From Fulvivirga sp. M361 (GTDB lineage Bacteria; Bacteroidota; Bacteroidia; Cytophagales; Cyclobacteriaceae), in the NCBI RefSeq assembly GCF_007097395.1, contig NZ_VKDC01000017.1, positions 62,001 through 126,000 of the forward strand: DNA of 64,000 nucleotides, read 5' to 3'. The position numbers and the translations under genes are program-made. This document shows positions 22,201-31,499 of the stretch, one piece after another. How positions within the stretch are numbered: position 1 is the stretch's first letter; each line of letters starts with the position of its first letter. Below the pieces are notes generated by a model. The model had not been told where the DNA came from. It did not search any database and saw only the letters and a program-made list of their open reading frames with translations.

Positions 22201-23537
22201 TACGCTCGGTCAATGCCACTTATACATTGAGAGAAGGTACATCCATTACCGGCTTTACCCCCAGGCCATATTTGTTTGGCTTGGACAGTGGTTTTAATGA
22301 GCCTGGGATAGGCTTTATTCTTGGAGATCAGGACCCCTCCATCCGGACTCGGTTAGCCGAACAAGGATTAATTACCCGAAATCCCGGTCTCACGACTCCA
22401 TTTACACAAACAGAAACAGAAGATATTAATATACGTGCTGATGTTGAACCGTTTAAGGATTTTAAAATTCAGTTAACTTCAAAAAAAACCAAGACATCGA
22501 CATTTGAGGAAATATTTAAATTTGATACTCTAGGTGGTTTCAACGACTTTAGATCATTAAGTCCCGTGCGTTCCGGATCTTACAATATTTCATTTTTCAC
22601 CTTAAAAACAGCCTTCAAAGCTGATGACGGTGACAATAATTCCCCTGTATTCCAGGATTTCGAAGAAAACAGGTTGGAAATTCTGGCTCGATTCAGAGAG
22701 GTAAATACCAAATATGATACCAATTCCCAGGATGTCTTGATCCCGGCATTTATTGCCGCATATACGGGTACAGATCCTAATGATGTCAACCTTAGTCCAT
22801 TTCCAAAATTTCCCATTCCCAACTGGCGCATTGACTACGCAGGGTTGGGTAAGATCCCTGCACTTCAAGAGCAGTTCCAATCCATTAGTATTACTCATGC
22901 CTATCAATCCAGTTACTCGGTCACCAATTACAATAGTAACTTAGAATATACGGACAACCTGGACCTGAGTAATGGGTTGGATGATTATAATAACACTGTT
23001 TTTTCAAACCTTGAAAACGACAGCGAAGAGATAATTCCCATTTATAACATTAGCCAGGTAATTATTAGCGAGCAATTTTCACCACTATTTGGCGTCAGCA
23101 TCAGAACGAAAAAAAGATTAACAGCGAAACTGGAATACAAAACCAAGCGAGATATAGCCCTTAGCATTAATAATGCTCAGGTTACGGAAGTAAAAAGCAA
23201 TGATGTAGTAGCTGAACTGGGTTTCACAAAAGCAAATTTCAAACTACCATTTAAATCACGCGGACGTGTTGTAACCCTAAAAAATGACCTCACCTTCCGT
23301 ATGAATTTCACGATAAGAAATACAAAAACCATTCAACGTAGAATTGATGAAATCAATGTGATCACCAATGGCGCTTTAAATATACAGTTACGGCCTAATG
23401 TAAGTTACGTGCTTAATGAAAAATTAAACCTTCAATTTTATTTTGAACGTAATATTAACGAACCTAAAACATCACAGGCGTTTAGAAGGGCCACTACTCG
23501 TTTGGGGGTGCAAGTGAGGTTTAGTTTGGCCCAATAA
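16296..23537 (+). CDS. sprA: SprA, outer-membrane translocon of type IX secretion and gliding
   Basis: The 2413-residue length matches SprA (Sov) proteins. After a signal peptide ([17 protein letters not shown]) the chain is dominated by amphipathic beta strands, with recognisable SprA parts: [18 protein letters not shown] (about 180), the repeated LEVxLGLDKLN-type region, [11 protein letters not shown] (about 860) and the C-terminal strand ending [12 protein letters not shown]. In Flavobacterium SprA forms a very large single-chain beta-barrel through which folded type IX cargo leaves the cell. The start is TTG 16296; the first in-frame ATG is far inside and would remove the signal peptide. 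The cargo proteins at 971 and 55471 would depend on it. Confidence 0.95.
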   Translation: MIFDKFNSSLSAFLFAFTCCLGLAFSVSPKGILDEVNSSTLLLALSDTTEQDTTERPYEPSRRPTYKPEDRFGDPFSNMSSNSPLQLQDPASLKLEAEIDTSLNYTIYEKIGDLNYRPTSSMSFEEFKQYQEREMLKDYWKNRSAGLDGESAVSGRNLIPPIYVSPIFDRIFGGTYVEIIPRGFVTLDFGGRWQRVNNPNIPIRQQRNGGFEFDQQISMNVTGKIGEKLQVTANFDNNNSFDFENNLKVEYTGFEEDILQKLEIGNVSLPLNNSLITGAQNLFGVKAQLQFGDLFVTAVASTQRGKSETIEIEGGGAQGREFEILASNYDENRHFFLGHYFRDNYERWLEGVPLISSGIIVSNVEVYVVNRNNDTETLRDVVGLMDLGEPNTENVFRNTQFLPSGSDPNPVNRNDANELFAALPGQNENGRNSNEINGILEGLGLDEGLDFEKITSARKLDFNEYTINSRLGYISLFRKLQNDEALAVSYQYSSNGRPYTVGELSRDYTNLDENKVVFLKLLRPRKISIEANTDSEPEPQRVPTWDLMMKNIYSLNASNVNPEGFQLRVIYRDDNTGIDNPQLQEGQITSTTPLIEVLGLDKLNPNNDPQRDGNFDFVEDITIDTETGTVIFPFLEPFDAALREAFRNDPREDDLIAKYAYNELYDNTQIDAQLVSSKNKFLLQGIFQSGSSNEIVIPGFNIAEGSVRVFAGGSPLVEGTDFQVDYTFGKVNIINEGVLNSGKKISISYEKADLFNFQSRSLFGARFDYKVNDDINLGATILQLNERPLISRISIGNEPTRNTKYGFDINVQKESRFITKMLDKLPILQTKEPSSVTFNAEFAQLIPGTTNIIDGEGTSYIDDFENTATPFSLNNPNTWKLAATPNAEFRPELHERGDADLGQNYFRAKLAWYQIDNLFYRNDRRTPSGISEEDLLNHYVRSVTPQEIFPGLDPNIINFQQIFDLAYYPEERGPYNYNPQTSTDGELLTNDPKRNWGGVTHAIRSEVDFDKANVEYIEFWLMDPFLGGRLTSSNGVIDDGRGNNKGNTTGGDLYFNLGSISEDVIPDNQHGFENGLPPNGIASNPEAVASTPWGFVTQQPFLTNAFDNSTSSRANQDVGLDGLDSDAERDFFNSGFQDPSADDFTYFLGDEFDQSDAGILERYKNFNGLENNSPVVTSANSLFTPSGSTLPDNEDLNDDNTLSSLEEYYEYKLDLDPGQLSDNKYVVDQVTETRTGEDVTWYLFRVPIRQPDDDFGNISDFKSIRYLRMYLTDFEEPVVLRMANFRFISSRWRRSNNRFEEANFADGGDQDGIPDDFTVSVVNIEENAAGTATQSPYVLPPGFDRDRDNTSAVERRLNEQSIQVCVEDINDGESRAVVKPVSLDLINYGRIKMFLHADSEAEDGEISAFLRLGTDVDSNYYEIEVPLQITPLGSELPTEIWPEENEIDLDINELYALKSERDRLNLSKRQVFPRDSAKIVGRHRIRVRGNPDMSAVDWLTIGVRNPKSRDGLAQTACVWANELRVTDFDDTKGWAANATLNTKLADFANVTANVRHTTFGFGGIQSRIAERTREETTAYDISANITLDKLLPEKLGLKVPMFVSYQKTTIKPQFDPANPDITLEAALLSRGEDERDEYEKIVTDTETRRSINFINVRKVKVKEDAKKHIYDFENLSFSYSYSELVQTNFNLQRFLRENQNGSIAYNYSPTNEPVEPFKNVKFLDGKYLKLIKDFNFNPIPSNISVRWDLNRQLVQRLYRNTNSGNLENFEKFFTFDRNYNVRWDLTKSLSIDYTARAEAIIDEPNSSPFGGLNQERTDTAIFVSKKQYQDSIWSNLKRLGRMKNFNQSLSANYQLPLDKIPITDWLSSDYRYQASYAWTAGPLYSDSTARAERDFGNTIQNSRDNTVSGKVDLVKLYNKVGFLKKINSPPKSSRRSSLRQNTQSAADTTQTKKSESKALNGFLKLLMSVRSVNATYTLREGTSITGFTPRPYLFGLDSGFNEPGIGFILGDQDPSIRTRLAEQGLITRNPGLTTPFTQTETEDINIRADVEPFKDFKIQLTSKKTKTSTFEEIFKFDTLGGFNDFRSLSPVRSGSYNISFFTLKTAFKADDGDNNSPVFQDFEENRLEILARFREVNTKYDTNSQDVLIPAFIAAYTGTDPNDVNLSPFPKFPIPNWRIDYAGLGKIPALQEQFQSISITHAYQSSYSVTNYNSNLEYTDNLDLSNGLDDYNNTVFSNLENDSEEIIPIYNISQVIISEQFSPLFGVSIRTKKRLTAKLEYKTKRDIALSINNAQVTEVKSNDVVAELGFTKANFKLPFKSRGRVVTLKNDLTFRMNFTIRNTKTIQRRIDEINVITNGALNIQLRPNVSYVLNEKLNLQFYFERNINEPKTSQAFRRATTRLGVQVRFSLAQ

Positions 23538-23563
23538 TATTTCTGCATTCCGAAAAAGAATGT

Positions 23564-23571
23564 ATTTTTGA
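23564..23571 (+). promoter_or_regulatory. Possible -7 box before gcvH
   Basis: TATTTTTG matches TAnnTTTG, 16 bases before ATG 23588. No -33 TTTG is at the right distance. It would allow gcvH to be expressed apart from sprA. Confidence 0.3.
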
Positions 23572-23587
23572 TTTCAAAAAACAGACC

Positions 23588-23968
23588 ATGAATATACCAG
23601 AAACACTGAAGTTTACAAAAGATCATGAATGGGTTAAAATAGAAGGAAATACAGCTACTGTAGGGATCACAGAATTCGCCCAGGGTGAACTGGGAGATAT
23701 CGTTTATGTAGAAATAGAAACTGAAGGTGAAGAGGTAGAGCAAGGCGATGTTTTTGGTACTGTGGAAGCTGTAAAAACCGTTTCCGATCTGCTTATGCCT
23801 ATCACTGGTACCGTTAGTGAATTTAATACAGAACTCGAATCATCTCCGGAAATAGTGAATGAAGATCCTTATGAAAAGGGATGGATGATCAAGGTAACCA
23901 TCAGTGATGGTGCTAATATGGATGAATTGCTTACACCGGAACAATACAAAGAACTGATAGGTAGCTAA
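23588..23968 (+). CDS. gcvH: Glycine cleavage system H protein
   Basis: The 126-residue protein is a normal H protein. The lipoyl-lysine is Lys63 in [13 protein letters not shown], within a hammerhead-type beta domain, and the start [13 protein letters not shown] is family-typical. H carries the aminomethyl group between the P, T and L proteins of glycine cleavage; genes for those are not in the window. It follows sprA by 50 bases and precedes the VanZ-like gene by 6. As octanoyl/lipoyl carrier it may also supply lipoyl groups to pyruvate dehydrogenase, a role known in other bacteria. Confidence 0.95.
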   Translation: MNIPETLKFTKDHEWVKIEGNTATVGITEFAQGELGDIVYVEIETEGEEVEQGDVFGTVEAVKTVSDLLMPITGTVSEFNTELESSPEIVNEDPYEKGWMIKVTISDGANMDELLTPEQYKELIGS

Positions 23969-23974
23969 CCTTCT

Positions 23975-24343
23975 GTGAACAGATACTTAATAGGTGCCGT
24001 CGCCTGGGCACTTTTGATTTTAATACTCACCCTTACTCCCGGTAAAGCCGTTCCGGATATTGGCTTATTTGATTACGATAAGCTTGGACATGCAGGAATA
24101 TTTATGGTTCAGTCCTATTTAATCATCATGGGATTGTATAAGGTTAATCCATTAAAAGGTAATAGGCTCAAGTATGCACTATCAGGATTAGTAATTGTTG
24201 TTTTATATGGATTTGCTATTGAGTATGCTCAGAGCTTCATACCTGACCGGGGCATGGAGTTATATGATGCGATTGCCAATATAATTGGATCTTTTTTTGG
24301 AGTAACATTGTTTTATTTGCATAATAAGCTTTTTGAACAATGA
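23975..24343 (+). CDS. VanZ-like family membrane protein
   Basis: The 122-residue product starts at GTG 23975, six bases after gcvH. It has four hydrophobic segments (about 5-20, 38-52, 66-84, 100-117) and the VanZ-like pattern: LTLTPGKAVP after the first helix, DKLGHAGIFMVQ before the second, and EYAQSFIPDRGMELYDAIANIIG near the end. The charged residues in these loops (DKLxH, E-Q-P-R, D-x-x-AN) are conserved in the family. VanZ proper gives low teicoplanin resistance; relatives have mostly unknown roles in the envelope. Confidence 0.75.
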   Translation: MNRYLIGAVAWALLILILTLTPGKAVPDIGLFDYDKLGHAGIFMVQSYLIIMGLYKVNPLKGNRLKYALSGLVIVVLYGFAIEYAQSFIPDRGMELYDAIANIIGSFFGVTLFYLHNKLFEQ

Positions 24344-24363
24344 AAATTTTGTTTGAACTTTCG

Positions 24364-24371
24364 TATATTTG
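24364..24371 (+). promoter_or_regulatory. Possible -7 box before the TonB-type gene
   Basis: TATATTTG matches TAnnTTTG, 41 bases before ATG 24413. Several TTTG sequences lie upstream, none at exactly 19-21 bases. Confidence 0.35.
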
Positions 24372-24412
24372 ATAATACGACATTTTATAAATCGTAACAA
24401 GCTAACAGATAA

Positions 24413-25087
24413 ATGGAATCAAAAAAAACTGAGAAAGCCGATCTAGGCAAGCGAGGAGGTCTTTTTTTTAATATTGGACTCTTTTCTGCGATGCTTATCA
24501 TTGTGTTCGCCTTCGAATACAAGAATTATGATGACGGTTCATTAGTGGACCTTGGACAGATCACGGATGACTTCGAAGATCTTCTGGAAATACCACCTAC
24601 TGAGCAACCACCGCCACCACCACCAAAAATTCAGCAGCCTGAAATTATCGAGGTACCTGATGAGGAAGAAATAGAAGAGGAAATTGAGGTAGATCTTGAT
24701 GTTGAAATTACTGAAGAAGAAGTAATTGAAGATATTATTGTAGAAGAAGCGCCAGAAGAAGAAGTAGCGGATGAAATATTCCAAATCGTGGAAGATCCGG
24801 CAATGCCTCCTGGTGGATACCAGGCTTTCTACGATTATGTGGGCAAAAAAATGAAATACCCTTCACAAGCTAGGCGTATGGGAATCGAAGGAAAGGTTTA
24901 CGTTCAATTTGTTGTAGACCGTGACGGATCATTAACAGATGTAACTGCTGTAAAAGGTATTGGTGCAGGATGTGATGAAGAAGCTGTAAGAGTAATTAAA
25001 GGTGCGCCAAAGTGGAGTCCTCCAAAGCAAAGAGGTAAGCCGGTAAAACAGAGAATTATATTACCTATCACTTTTAAGTTAGGTTAA
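24413..25087 (+). CDS. Energy transducer, TonB family
   Basis: The 224-residue protein has a cytoplasmic N-terminus, one membrane helix (about 18-36), a short proline-rich part (61-72, PPTEQPPPPPPK), a strongly acidic spacer (80-125) with many Glu-Glu and Glu-Ile steps, and a TonB C-terminal domain (135-224) with YPSQARRMGIEGKVYVQFVV and the closing LPITFKLG. With ExbB/ExbD (not here) it would pass the proton-motive force to outer-membrane receptors. The acidic spacer in place of a long Pro-Lys region is common in Bacteroidota TonB proteins. A terminator follows directly. Confidence 0.85.
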   Translation: MESKKTEKADLGKRGGLFFNIGLFSAMLIIVFAFEYKNYDDGSLVDLGQITDDFEDLLEIPPTEQPPPPPPKIQQPEIIEVPDEEEIEEEIEVDLDVEITEEEVIEDIIVEEAPEEEVADEIFQIVEDPAMPPGGYQAFYDYVGKKMKYPSQARRMGIEGKVYVQFVVDRDGSLTDVTAVKGIGAGCDEEAVRVIKGAPKWSPPKQRGKPVKQRIILPITFKLG

Positions 25088-25093
25088 AAAATA

Positions 25094-25116
25094 AAATCCC
25101 GGACAAGCCGGGATTT
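25094..25116 (+). terminator. Rho-independent terminator after the TonB-type gene
   Basis: AAATCCCGG and CCGGGATTT form a 9-bp stem with loop ACAAG, followed by ATTTTT. It begins 7 bases after the stop of the TonB-type gene. Confidence 0.85.
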
Positions 25117-25123
25117 ATTTTTA

Positions 25124-25153
25124 CATCATTAACTAAATCATTAGTTAATGATG
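25124..25153. repeat. Perfect 13-bp inverted repeat
   Basis: CATCATTAACTAA and TTAGTTAATGATG are exact reverse complements around the loop ATCA. It comes 8 bases after the terminator. It could be a second, AT-rich terminator serving the converging chrA gene or a protein-binding site. Confidence 0.7.
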
Positions 25154-25154
25154 A

Positions 25155-25351
25155 TTCTTATTTATTATCAGCTCTTCCACAGAGCAGCAATACTTACGGT
25201 GAACGCAACCGCAACGGTTTGACCTATCGACTTTTTATCCGACCAGGCTAGGCTCCACTATTAGTACTGCCATAATTTTATTAATTATCCACGATGTGAC
25301 GCCACGTTCCTCACCAAGAGAAGAACATTTTAATTTGATTAAGCCCCTCAG
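25155..25351. other. Gene-free spacer with small hairpins between the TonB-type gene and chrA
   Basis: No open frame of note is seen. Two exact short hairpins occur: GCTCT-tccac-AGAGC (about 25170-25184) and AACCG-caa-CGGTT (about 25207-25219). The composition is a little richer in GC than the flanking spacers. A small RNA on either strand is possible, but I do not recognise one. Confidence 0.3.
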
Positions 25352-26539
25352 TCACCATAAAAACCCTGCAAGTAAACCGGACAAGATAATGAAGGGAGCA
25401 GGAATTTTTGTGAAGGTCAGTATACCAAATGTAACTAGAACGATCAGCAAATTTTGAATCGAGTTATCCAGGGGCATGAACATGATCAGTGCCGCCGCTA
25501 TCACCATACCTGTACTGGCAGCATTGATGCCTTCCAAAGAAGCTTTTATTATCCGGTATTTTTTCAACTGCTCCCAGAAGCGTATGACAAAAAAGATCAG
25601 AAAAGTACCTGGCAGAAATATACCAAAAGCAGCAGCAAAAGCACCGATAATCTCCCCTCCTGTACCAAAACTACGCATTGAAAGCGATCCTATATATGCA
25701 CAAAATGAAAACACCGGACCTGGCAGAGATTGCATCAAGGCATATCCGGAAAGGAACTCTTCCGAGCTGAGGTAATATTTAAATTCAACAAACTCAGTAT
25801 ATAGAAAAGGTATGAGCACCTGCCCACCACCAAATATCAGCGACCCGCTTCGATAAAAGTTTTCAAACAGCCTGAACGGAAGTAAACCCGGTTCATTACG
25901 CGTTAATGCCCCAAGTAAAGCAGCTGCCAGAATAACTGATATCCATAATATGAAGTTTGACCACTGCACCCTGATTCTGTCTTTTTCTTCCACTGGCTGT
26001 GCTTTATATTTAAGGCCGGTAATACCTCCACTAATAATAAGCAGTATAGGAAAAGCGTACGGTGACCTTAGCAAAAACGAACCTACGGCAGCCATAACCA
26101 TGATAGCTGCTGCCGTCTTTGTTTTAATTACTTTTTGACCTATCCGTAAAGCTGCATAACCTACAAAACCCACTGCCATAGGTTGAATGTACTTGGTAAA
26201 CTCTATTGAAATCTCCCGTTCCTGCAGGTTACTGATCACTATTGCTGCTACTGTCATCGCCGTAACAGCAGGCAACATCCAAATTAGCAACGTGAGATAT
26301 GCAAGGTTAGGGCCTCCTATTTTAAACCCTACCGCCGTAATTGTTTGTGTAGATGTAGGGCCTGGAAGTATTTGACAAAGCGCCGTTAGCTCAATAAGGT
26401 CTTCTTCCGACAGATATCCCCTCTTCTGGACCAATAGATCTACGAACATCGCAAAGTGCGCCTGAGGCCCTCCAAAAGCGGAAATAGAAAGAATAAAAAT
26501 GTCTCTAAGAAAAATGTAATATCGTACTCTTTTGAACAC
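25352..26539 (-). CDS. chrA: Chromate transporter family protein (ChrA-like)
   Basis: The 395-residue protein is built of two homologous halves of about six membrane helices each, as in long-chain ChrA. Family signatures are present in both: FGGPQAHFAMF (about 21-31) with the LPGPTSTQ motif (about 54-61), and FGGGQVLIPF with LPGPVFSFCAYIG in the second half. ChrA exports chromate by proton symport; many housekeeping relatives have unknown anions. It is transcribed after the oxygenase gene, 12 bases apart. Chromate resistance itself cannot be claimed from sequence. Confidence 0.82.
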   Translation of the reverse strand: MFKRVRYYIFLRDIFILSISAFGGPQAHFAMFVDLLVQKRGYLSEEDLIELTALCQILPGPTSTQTITAVGFKIGGPNLAYLTLLIWMLPAVTAMTVAAIVISNLQEREISIEFTKYIQPMAVGFVGYAALRIGQKVIKTKTAAAIMVMAAVGSFLLRSPYAFPILLIISGGITGLKYKAQPVEEKDRIRVQWSNFILWISVILAAALLGALTRNEPGLLPFRLFENFYRSGSLIFGGGQVLIPFLYTEFVEFKYYLSSEEFLSGYALMQSLPGPVFSFCAYIGSLSMRSFGTGGEIIGAFAAAFGIFLPGTFLIFFVIRFWEQLKKYRIIKASLEGINAASTGMVIAAALIMFMPLDNSIQNLLIVLVTFGILTFTKIPAPFIILSGLLAGFLW

Positions 26540-26551
26540 GCCTTATTTACA

Positions 26552-27523
26552 TTATTTTTTCAGGCCAATCTCAGCTAATCTTTGATCCAAAAATTCACCC
26601 GCCGTAATGTCATCGAATTGCTTATTATTTTGGTCATCAATGCAGTTAGGCAGACACGACAAATCCATTTCCGATCTTGGGTGCATAAAAAAAGGCACCG
26701 AAAACCTGGAGGTCCTCATAAGTTCCTTTGGAGGATTGATCACTCGGTGAATGGTGGATTTCAACTTCTTGTTCGTTAGTCGTTCAAGCATATCCCCTAC
26801 GTTAATAACCAATTGATCTGGTAAGGCGGTTATGGATATCCATTCACCGTCTCTGCGAAGCACCTGCAATCCATCTGCACTGGCTCCCATCAATAAGGTA
26901 ATGAGATTGATATCCCCATGCTCAGCTGCTCTTACGGCATCATCTGGAATCTCTTCTGGATTCTCAATTGGGAAATAATGTATTGGCCGAAGTATGCTAT
27001 TCCCGTTCTTTACTTTATCATCAAAATAATTTTCGTCCAGTTCAAGATATAGTGCTATGGCCTTTAACATTTCCATACCAGTACGTTCCAACCTTCGGTA
27101 AACATCAAGTCCAATCTCTTTTAACTCCGGCACTTCGTCCACCCATACATTATCAGGATATTGATACTTAATACTGTCACCATCTGTTACTTCCTGGCCT
27201 ATATGAAAGAATTCTTTCAGGTCACCCGTAGACCGCCCCTTGGCATGCTCTTTCCCCTTACCGATGTACCCTCGTTGGCCCGCAAGTTCAGGGATTTCAT
27301 AACGTTGTTTGATCTCTTCCGGTAAGGCAAAGAATTCTTCAATACTAGTATATAAATTGCGACTTAACTCATTAGTGAGATAATGGTTTTTCACAGCCAC
27401 AAAGCCTATGTTATTATAAGCTTCTCCCAATTCCTTCACAAACCTGGTCCGTTGCTCTTCACTACCTTTGGTGAAATCATTCAAATCTAGTGAAGGTATC
27501 TCTTCATAAAGTCGTTGGTCCAT
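26552..27523 (-). CDS. 2-oxoglutarate/Fe(II) oxygenase, isopenicillin N synthase-like
   Basis: The 323 residues show the double-stranded beta-helix core of the DIOX_N plus 2OG-FeII_Oxy family. The iron ligands His202, Asp204 and His259 (EHGDINLITLL and STIHRV) and the 2-oxoglutarate-binding Arg273-x-Ser275 (SRFSVPFF) are all present, so it should be active. Bacterial members act on varied small molecules, and the substrate here is unknown; despite the family name, penicillin making is not implied. It starts at ATG 27523 and is co-directional with chrA. Confidence 0.85.
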   Translation of the reverse strand: MDQRLYEEIPSLDLNDFTKGSEEQRTRFVKELGEAYNNIGFVAVKNHYLTNELSRNLYTSIEEFFALPEEIKQRYEIPELAGQRGYIGKGKEHAKGRSTGDLKEFFHIGQEVTDGDSIKYQYPDNVWVDEVPELKEIGLDVYRRLERTGMEMLKAIALYLELDENYFDDKVKNGNSILRPIHYFPIENPEEIPDDAVRAAEHGDINLITLLMGASADGLQVLRRDGEWISITALPDQLVINVGDMLERLTNKKLKSTIHRVINPPKELMRTSRFSVPFFMHPRSEMDLSCLPNCIDDQNNKQFDDITAGEFLDQRLAEIGLKK

Positions 27524-27653
27524 AATATTTTCAATGTTTTCGGCTTAATTGGAGGCCAACCATTTTCCGGTGACATTTCTCCCAGATCATTAGTTCTGTA
27601 TAACTTAAACCTGATGAAATTAAGCGTTTTGTTTTGAATATACCACAAAAAAA

Positions 27654-27677
27654 AAGCCTTTAGAAAACTAAAGGCTT
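27654..27677 (-). terminator. Strong terminator after rpsJ
   Basis: On the minus strand AAGCCTTTAG-ttTT-CTAAAGGCTT forms a perfect 10-bp stem followed by a long run of T. It ends the rpsL-rpsG-fusA-rpsJ transcript 23 bases after the rpsJ stop. Confidence 0.9.
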
Positions 27678-27700
27678 ATGATTTTTATCAGGGTTGTTCT

Positions 27701-28006
27701 TTATACTTTAATCTCTACGTCCACACCACTCGGTAACTCCAACTTCATTAAAGCATCAACTGTTTTAGTGCTATTCGAATAAATATCAACAAGTCTCTTG
27801 TAAGTACACAGTTGAAATTGTTCTCTCGATTTTTTATTAACGTGAGGAGATCTAAGTACTGTAAATTTCTCCTTAACTGTAGGCAATGGAATAGGTCCAC
27901 TAACTACTGCTCCGGTAGTCTTAACAGCCCGTACAATTTTTTCAGAAGATTTATCAACCAAGTTATGGTCGTAAGATTTTAATTTTATTCTTATTTTCTG
28001 GTTCAT
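27701..28006 (-). CDS. rpsJ: 30S ribosomal protein S10
   Basis: The 101 residues are a complete S10: [16 protein letters not shown] at the start, the long loop with GPIPLPT and [18 protein letters not shown], and the end [12 protein letters not shown]10 sits in the head of the small subunit and, with NusB, also takes part in antitermination. It starts 11 bases after the fusA stop. In most bacteria rpsJ leads into rplC and the rest of the S10 operon; here a strong terminator and an unrelated gene follow. Confidence 0.97.
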   Translation of the reverse strand: MNQKIRIKLKSYDHNLVDKSSEKIVRAVKTTGAVVSGPIPLPTVKEKFTVLRSPHVNKKSREQFQLCTYKRLVDIYSNSTKTVDALMKLELPSGVDVEIKV

Positions 28007-28017
28007 GATCTTAGATT

Positions 28018-30126
28018 TTAAGCTGGTTGACCTTTTACTTTTGTGATCACAGCCTCGGCTATATTCTGAGGAACAGGATCATAGTGTGAGAATGTCAATG
28101 ATGCTGTTGCTCTACCTGAGGTAATGGTCCTCAAATCTGTTACGTAACCGAATAATTCAGAAAGAGGAACATCTGCTTTAATTACTTGTGCTACACCCCT
28201 GGTATCCATTCCTTTCATGATACCTCTTCTCCTATTCAGGTCACCGGTTACAGAACCTGTATATTCATCAGGAGTAACCACTTCTACTGCCATAATAGGT
28301 TCTAAAAGAACAGGCTTCGCTTTTTTACCTGCCTCTCTGAAACCCATTCGAGCAGCTAATTCAAAAGAAAGCGCATCGGAATCAACATCATGAAAAGAGC
28401 CATGAAATAGCCTCACCTTCATATGATCGATAGGATATCCTGCCAAAGGGCCGTTGAACATGGCATCCTTAAATCCTTTTTCAATAGCTGGAATAAACTC
28501 TCGTGGTATAACACCACCAACAATATTATTTACAAATTGAAGTCCTGCACTCTCGTGATCTTCATCTTTAGGGCCTATTTCGAAGACAATGTCAGCAAAT
28601 TTACCTCTACCACCCGTTTGCTTCTTATAGACCTCTTTATGCTCTACTGTCTCCCTCAGCGCTTCTTTATAAGCTACCTGTGGCGCTCCCTGATTAATTT
28701 CAACCTTAAACTCTCGTTTCAAACGGTCGATGATGATATCCAGGTGAAGTTCCCCCATACCTCTCAGGATTGTCTGACCGGTATCCTGATCCGTTTCCAC
28801 CTGCAACGTAGGGTCTTCTTCTATGAGCTTGCCTATTGCAATACCTAACTTGTCAACGTCAGCTTGTGTTTTAGGCTCAATAGCATAACCAATAACCGGG
28901 TCAGGGAACACCATAGATTCAAGAACCACCTTAGCCTTTTCATCACAGAGCGTATCTCCTGTTTTGATATCTTTAAACCCTACCACAGCACCAATATCTC
29001 CGCAATGCAATCGATCAATTTGATTTTGCTTATTGGCATGCATTTGAAATATTCGGGAAATTCTCTCCTTTTTGCCTGTTCTCGAGTTAAAAACATATGA
29101 CCCTGAGTTCAACATACCAGAATAAGAACGAACAAAGCATAACCGACCCACAAATGGATCCGTGGCAATTTTAAATGCCAATGCCGCAAAAGGTTCATCC
29201 GGATTTGGCGCACGACTTACCTCCTCATCGGTATCAGGATTCGTTCCTTTTACACTCTCTCTGTCCAAAGGAGATGGAAGTAATTCCATTACATAGTCCA
29301 ACATCGTTTGAACTCCCTTATTCTTGAAAGCAGAACCGCACATCATAGGAACAAAAGCCAAATCAATAGTGGCTTTTCTCAATGCTGCGATGATCTCATC
29401 TTTTGTAATGGACTCAGGGTCTTCAAAGAATTTTTCAAGAAGCTCGTCATCATATTCAGCTACGGCTTCCACCAGATTAGCTCTGTATTCATTCACCTCA
29501 TCGACCATATCCGCAGGAATTTCGATTTCCTCGTAGGTCATGCCTTTATCTTCTTCGTTCCAAACAATGGCCTTATTCTCAACAAGGTCTACCACCCCTT
29601 TGAAATTATCTTCTGCACCTATAGGCAATTGAAGAGGCACTGCCTTGGTACCTAACATTTCTTTCACCTGTTTACACACGTTTAGAAAGTCAGCGCCAGC
29701 ACGATCCATCTTATTTACGAATCCTATTCTTGCCACCTTATAATTGTCGGCAAGTCTCCAGTTTGTTTCTGATTGTGGCTCAACCCCATCCACAGCACTG
29801 AATAAAAACACCAGACCGTCCAAGACTCTTAATGACCTGTTCACCTCAACAGTGAAGTCCACGTGTCCGGGAGTGTCTATAATGTTAATGTGATATTCAT
29901 TGCCTTTATAAGGCCAGAACACAGTAGTGGCAGCAGAAGTAATCGTAATACCCCTCTCCTGCTCTTGTTCCATCCAGTCCATGGTAGCGGCACCATCATG
30001 TACCTCACCAATTTTATGACTCACTCCGGTGTAATACAGAACGCGTTCTGTAGTAGTGGTTTTTCCGGCATCGATATGCGCTGCAATACCGATATTACGT
30101 GTATATGTTAAATCTCTTGTTGCCAT
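28018..30126 (-). CDS. fusA: Elongation factor G
   Basis: The 702-residue protein has all EF-G domains. The G1 motif AHIDAGKTT is at about 15-23, G2 GITITSAA, G3 DTPGHVDF, G4 NKMD and G5 GSAF follow, and the C-terminal domains IV and V contain the usual GxxHxDIIxDRLKREF and [10 protein letters not shown] stretches. EF-G moves tRNA and mRNA after peptide transfer and helps recycle ribosomes. It lies between rpsG (17 bases upstream) and rpsJ (11 bases downstream) in a str-type operon. Confidence 0.98.
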   Translation of the reverse strand: MATRDLTYTRNIGIAAHIDAGKTTTTERVLYYTGVSHKIGEVHDGAATMDWMEQEQERGITITSAATTVFWPYKGNEYHINIIDTPGHVDFTVEVNRSLRVLDGLVFLFSAVDGVEPQSETNWRLADNYKVARIGFVNKMDRAGADFLNVCKQVKEMLGTKAVPLQLPIGAEDNFKGVVDLVENKAIVWNEEDKGMTYEEIEIPADMVDEVNEYRANLVEAVAEYDDELLEKFFEDPESITKDEIIAALRKATIDLAFVPMMCGSAFKNKGVQTMLDYVMELLPSPLDRESVKGTNPDTDEEVSRAPNPDEPFAALAFKIATDPFVGRLCFVRSYSGMLNSGSYVFNSRTGKKERISRIFQMHANKQNQIDRLHCGDIGAVVGFKDIKTGDTLCDEKAKVVLESMVFPDPVIGYAIEPKTQADVDKLGIAIGKLIEEDPTLQVETDQDTGQTILRGMGELHLDIIIDRLKREFKVEINQGAPQVAYKEALRETVEHKEVYKKQTGGRGKFADIVFEIGPKDEDHESAGLQFVNNIVGGVIPREFIPAIEKGFKDAMFNGPLAGYPIDHMKVRLFHGSFHDVDSDALSFELAARMGFREAGKKAKPVLLEPIMAVEVVTPDEYTGSVTGDLNRRRGIMKGMDTRGVAQVIKADVPLSELFGYVTDLRTITSGRATASLTFSHYDPVPQNIAEAVITKVKGQPA

Positions 30127-30143
30127 TGTAAAACTGCCTGAAA

Positions 30144-30611
30144 TTATAGTCTAAAATGAGAAAATGCCTTATTTGCGTCAGCCATTCTATGTGTGTCGTC
30201 CTTCTTTTTAATAGCAGCTCCCTCGCCTTTTGACGCAGCGATGATCTCACCAGCCAACCGATCTCTCATTGTCTTCTCACCCCTGGATCTGGCATAACGG
30301 ATCATCCATTTTATACCTAAGGTTATCTTACGGTCAGGGCGTACTTCCATTGGCACCTGAAAGGTAGCTCCACCTACTCTTCGACTTTTTACCTCAACAG
30401 CAGGCATGACATTATTTAATGCCTTTTTCCAGGTTTCCAATCCATTTTCACCTGTTTTACTTTCTACCTGCTCTATAGCTTGATAAAAAATATTGTAAGC
30501 AATACTTTTCTTTCCATCAACCATCAGATAATTAACAAATTTAGTAACAAGTGTATCACTAAATTTGGGATCAGGAAGGATATACCTCTTTTTAGGTTTA
30601 GCTTTTCTCAT
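30144..30611 (-). CDS. rpsG: 30S ribosomal protein S7
   Basis: The 155 residues show the S7 pattern: [32 protein letters not shown], and [19 protein letters not shown] followed by [12 protein letters not shown]7 starts assembly of the 30S head and contacts the exit-site tRNA. In many bacteria it is also the translational repressor of the str operon; whether that holds here is not visible. It starts 12 bases after rpsL. Confidence 0.97.
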   Translation of the reverse strand: MRKAKPKKRYILPDPKFSDTLVTKFVNYLMVDGKKSIAYNIFYQAIEQVESKTGENGLETWKKALNNVMPAVEVKSRRVGGATFQVPMEVRPDRKITLGIKWMIRYARSRGEKTMRDRLAGEIIAASKGEGAAIKKKDDTHRMADANKAFSHFRL

Positions 30612-30623
30612 TCTTTTTACTAT

Positions 30624-30998
30624 TTATTTCTTGGGCCTTTTAGCACCGTATTTAGACCTTCGTTGTAGTCTGCCATTCACACCGGCAGTATCTAAGGCAC
30701 CTCTAATGATATGATATCGCACACCAGGAAGGTCTTTCACTCTCCCTCCTCTAATTAAAACAATAGAGTGCTCCTGAAGGTTATGACCTTCTCCCGGAAT
30801 ATAGGCGTTCACTTCTTTACCATTAGTCAAGCGAACTCTCGCTACTTTACGCATCGCTGAATTCGGCTTTTTAGGTGTAGTAGTGTAAACTCTGGTACAA
30901 ACACCACGTCTTTGCGGACATGAATCTAGAGCTGGTGATTTTGACTTTGATATCAAATTCTTTCTGCCCTTCCTTACCAATTGTTGAATAGTAGGCAT
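30624..30998 (-). CDS. rpsL: 30S ribosomal protein S12
   Basis: The 124-residue protein begins [14 protein letters not shown] and carries the decoding-centre loops [15 protein letters not shown] and [12 protein letters not shown]. The lysines equivalent to Escherichia coli Lys43 and Lys88 are both present, so no classical streptomycin-resistance substitution is seen. It is the first gene of the str operon, 45 bases after a consensus -7 box. Confidence 0.97.
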   Translation of the reverse strand: MPTIQQLVRKGRKNLISKSKSPALDSCPQRRGVCTRVYTTTPKKPNSAMRKVARVRLTNGKEVNAYIPGEGHNLQEHSIVLIRGGRVKDLPGVRYHIIRGALDTAGVNGRLQRRSKYGAKRPKK

Positions 30999-31042
30999 TT
31001 ATATTTATTTCTTAAATTACAACGTTCTCAAAATTCGGACTG

Positions 31043-31073
31043 CAAAGGTATAAAAAGAGCTAGATTAAACAAA
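31043..31073 (-). promoter_or_regulatory. Promoter of the rpsL-rpsG-fusA-rpsJ operon
   Basis: On the minus strand TTTG (31070-31073), a 19-base spacer and TACCTTTG (31043-31050) exactly fit the Bacteroidota consensus. Transcription should begin near 31036, giving a leader of about 38 bases before rpsL. Confidence 0.85.
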
Positions 31074-31110
31074 TAAATCTAATTTATTTAATCCTTCAGA
31101 GAGGGCATTA

Positions 31111-31166
31111 AAAAAGCCCGTAATATCTAAAGAAGGTTCTTTCTTGGACGATATTACAGGCTTTTT
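31111..31166 (-). terminator. Terminator after the rpoC-DUF3467 genes
   Basis: Arms 31111-31127 and 31150-31166 pair over 17 bases with one weak position, and both ends are A/T runs, so the structure can work on either strand. It lies just after the DUF3467 stop and before the str promoter. Confidence 0.8.
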
Positions 31167-31169
31167 GTA

Positions 31170-31499
31170 TTAGGCTTCTCCTACTGTTCCTCCAAAATTA
31201 ATAGGGAACTTAGGAGCTTCATCAGTTTTTTTAATTGAACCAAAAGTATCTTCATATTTTTGGATATTATCATTCAAGGCATTAAGTAATCTCTTGGCAT
31301 GTTCCGGCGTTATCACAATCCTGGATTTTACCTTTGCCTTAGGTACACCTGGCATCAAACGAATAAAGTCAATAACAAATTCACTGTTTGAATGCGCAAT
31401 CATTGCCAGATTAGCATATTCACCTTCAGCAATCTCTTCAGATAATTCTATATTGATCTGATTTGGATTTGCTTTTTTATCTTTATTCTCTTCAGCCAT
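31170..31499 (-). CDS. DUF3467 family protein
   Basis: The 109-residue protein is charged and has no signal peptide or membrane segment. It fits DUF3467: INIELSEEIAEGEYANLAMIAHSNSEF, then FIRLMPGVPKAKVKSRIVITPEHAKRLLNAL. The role of the family is unknown. Its ATG shares one base with the rpoC stop (TAATG), so it is translationally coupled to rpoC; this placement after rpoC is one I recall from other Bacteroidota and suggests a link to transcription or translation. Confidence 0.8.
   Translation of the reverse strand: MAEENKDKKANPNQINIELSEEIAEGEYANLAMIAHSNSEFVIDFIRLMPGVPKAKVKSRIVITPEHAKRLLNALNDNIQKYEDTFGSIKKTDEAPKFPINFGGTVGEA

Noticed and set aside
25352-26539. chrA as part of a metal-resistance island
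   Set aside because: No other resistance, mobile or regulatory genes are near, and ChrA-like proteins are common in ordinary chromosomes.
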